The notes under the pieces are model-generated. The model made no database searches and had not been told where the DNA came from. It saw only the letters and a program-made list of their open reading frames with translations. DNA of 20,990 bases, from the IMG/VR virus record IMGVR_UViG_3300014060_000176, positions 1 through 20,990 of that record; one strand, written 5' to 3'. Of the stretch, positions 20,112-20,990 are shown in pieces. Position 1 is the stretch's first letter. Every line of letters begins with the position of its first letter. Made by a program: the position numbers and the translations under genes. This stretch comes from a virus.

Positions 20112-20990
20112 GCGAACAACCTTTGCTGTGAATTCTCTTGCGCGTAGGTTTTGGCCGCGTGAGCTATGCGCGCCTCGGCGATCTCGACGTGCTCACTTTC
20201 CAGATCAATACCAATAAATCTAAATCCTTCGAGAATTGCGGCTTTTCCAGTGCTGCCGCTCCCCATAAACGGGTCGAGCACCACGCCGCCAGGCTGAGTA
20301 ACCAAACGGCATAAATAGCGCATCAGGTCAGTTGGCTTTACGGTTGGGTGGTGATTAGCGCGCATAATCTTGCGATGCGGGTCTGATTCACTAAATCCGC
20401 GACCGCTATCATTCTTGATGCCAGCCTCTTTCAACTCAAAGCCAGCCAAACCTTCGTCTCTATCCTGCCGACTAGCTTTGGCGCAGTAAAAGAAACGGGC
20501 CGCGCTGCCAGAATCGCCGAACCCAGTTACCGGAATTCCGCCGGCGAACTGCCCAAAGACATTATTGTTATTGCCAGCCTTCACGCCACTGGGTTGACCG
20601 CTTGCAGTCACAGGGAATGCCGCGATTACATCTTCACTTCCATCGTGAATAAGATTTGCTGGCCAGCGCCCGATAGTGTCCGGCTGGTTGGCCTTATCTG
20701 AATCGTAGTTGTCTGGCAGTCCAGTTTGTGACGGACGACCATTAGCCTTACTTTTGTAGTCGCCATTCAGATCAACGCGGCAAGCACCAACATTGATTGC
20801 GCCAGTACCAAAGCGAAGCACGTTCTCGGCCACGGTTCCGATAAACGGCTTTCTGGCAACGACGATTGGCTCATGCGATGGTTTTAACGCTGTACCCCAG
20901 CCATCCCATTGCTTGGCTGCATCAGTTGCAGGCTCGGTTATCTCTTTCCACTTCATTTCCTCAATTGGCTCACTTCCAACGAGTTCGCCC
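20108..20990 (-). CDS. beta-class DNA methyltransferase, 5' end beyond right edge (partial)
   Basis: The frame is open to the window edge. An ATG at 20956 is internal: the upstream in-frame residues (ELVGSEPIEEMKWKEITEP) continue the same protein and match the middle of related phage enzymes. Visible are GWGTALKPSHEPIVVARKPF, a variable region, FYCAKASRQDRDEG, HHPTVKPTDLMRYL and the SAM-binding motif I VLDPFMGSGSTG, then FIGIDLE. Motif I near the C-terminus indicates the beta order, with the catalytic S/DPP[YF] motif expected upstream, outside the window. So m4C versus m6A and the target site cannot be told. It likely marks phage DNA against host restriction. It may end in a clamp-like QQRLFA tail. 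Confidence 0.88.
   Translation of the reverse strand, partial: GELVGSEPIEEMKWKEITEPATDAAKQWDGWGTALKPSHEPIVVARKPFIGTVAENVLRFGTGAINVGACRVDLNGDYKSKANGRPSQTGLPDNYDSDKANQPDTIGRWPANLIHDGSEDVIAAFPVTASGQPSGVKAGNNNNVFGQFAGGIPVTGFGDSGSAARFFYCAKASRQDRDEGLAGFELKEAGIKNDSGRGFSESDPHRKIMRANHHPTVKPTDLMRYLCRLVTQPGGVVLDPFMGSGSTGKAAILEGFRFIGIDLESEHVEIAEARIAHAAKTYAQENSQQRLFA

Noticed and set aside
20108-20956. Methyltransferase as a complete gene starting at ATG 20956
   Set aside because: The frame continues to the window edge, and the region around 20956 resembles the middle of such enzymes; the catalytic S/DPP[YF] motif is not present downstream.
1-20990. tRNA genes, CRISPR arrays, insertion sequences and att sites
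   Set aside because: No cloverleaf-like segment, regularly spaced repeat array, transposase or flanking direct repeats were seen on reading both strands by eye; a dedicated search could still find a small one.

Overview
The window is 21 kb of tailed-phage (or prophage) DNA. Every gene I accept is on the minus strand, so transcription runs from the right edge to the left edge. Genes are tightly packed, with ATGA/GTGA overlaps and gaps usually under 70 nt. There are no host housekeeping genes, tRNAs, integrase or lysis genes in view. Phage-type protein families and moderate GC suggest a phage of a Gram-negative proteobacterium, perhaps a betaproteobacterium; the host assignment is inference. 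Lytic versus temperate cannot be decided from what is visible.

Right block (about 17304-20990, upstream in transcription): nine small or medium genes in one overlapping run. They are a beta-class DNA methyltransferase cut by the right edge, a DUF7694-like protein, a Ref-type RecA-dependent HNH nuclease, an unknown helical protein, a small Cys protein, a DUF1064-like PD-(D/E)xK nuclease, and three Cys-rich zinc-ribbon-like proteins. This looks like an accessory DNA-metabolism run.

Middle block (about 9905-17283): packaging and head genes in the order small terminase, large terminase, portal, two proteins of unknown role, and a Mu F/SPP1 gp7-like head morphogenesis protein. A free-standing GIY-YIG homing-endonuclease-like gene follows. 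The major capsid gene is not in the window.

Left block (1-9876): a cassette of large multi-domain 'polyvalent' proteins of the type thought to be packaged and ejected with phage DNA. In transcription order it has a 1935-aa protein (PBECR-like nuclease region, InPase-like domain, long helical centre, SNF2/DarB-like helicase), a 626-aa protein with a zeta-toxin kinase domain, a 70-aa acidic protein, a complete small alarmone ((p)ppGpp) hydrolase, and a DarB-like N6-adenine methyltransferase protein cut by the left edge. Together these could counter host restriction, translation or replication control and stringent-response defences at entry.

The most unusual signal is a short DNA motif on the transcribed strand, TCGTGA-N4-AC-N-AT. 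It occurs five times, each time in the gap just before the first gene of a transcription subunit (small terminase, portal, 1935-aa protein, zeta protein, methyltransferase protein), and not in the right block. The genes it precedes lack strong Shine-Dalgarno sequences, while most other genes have them. It may be a phage-specific promoter, operator or translation element for the late/ejection module. At protein level, D-[L/M]-F peptides resembling sliding-clamp-binding motifs recur in several of these proteins, and an LF[FL]KS...KxG..V..H module recurs in the two smaller ejection candidates.
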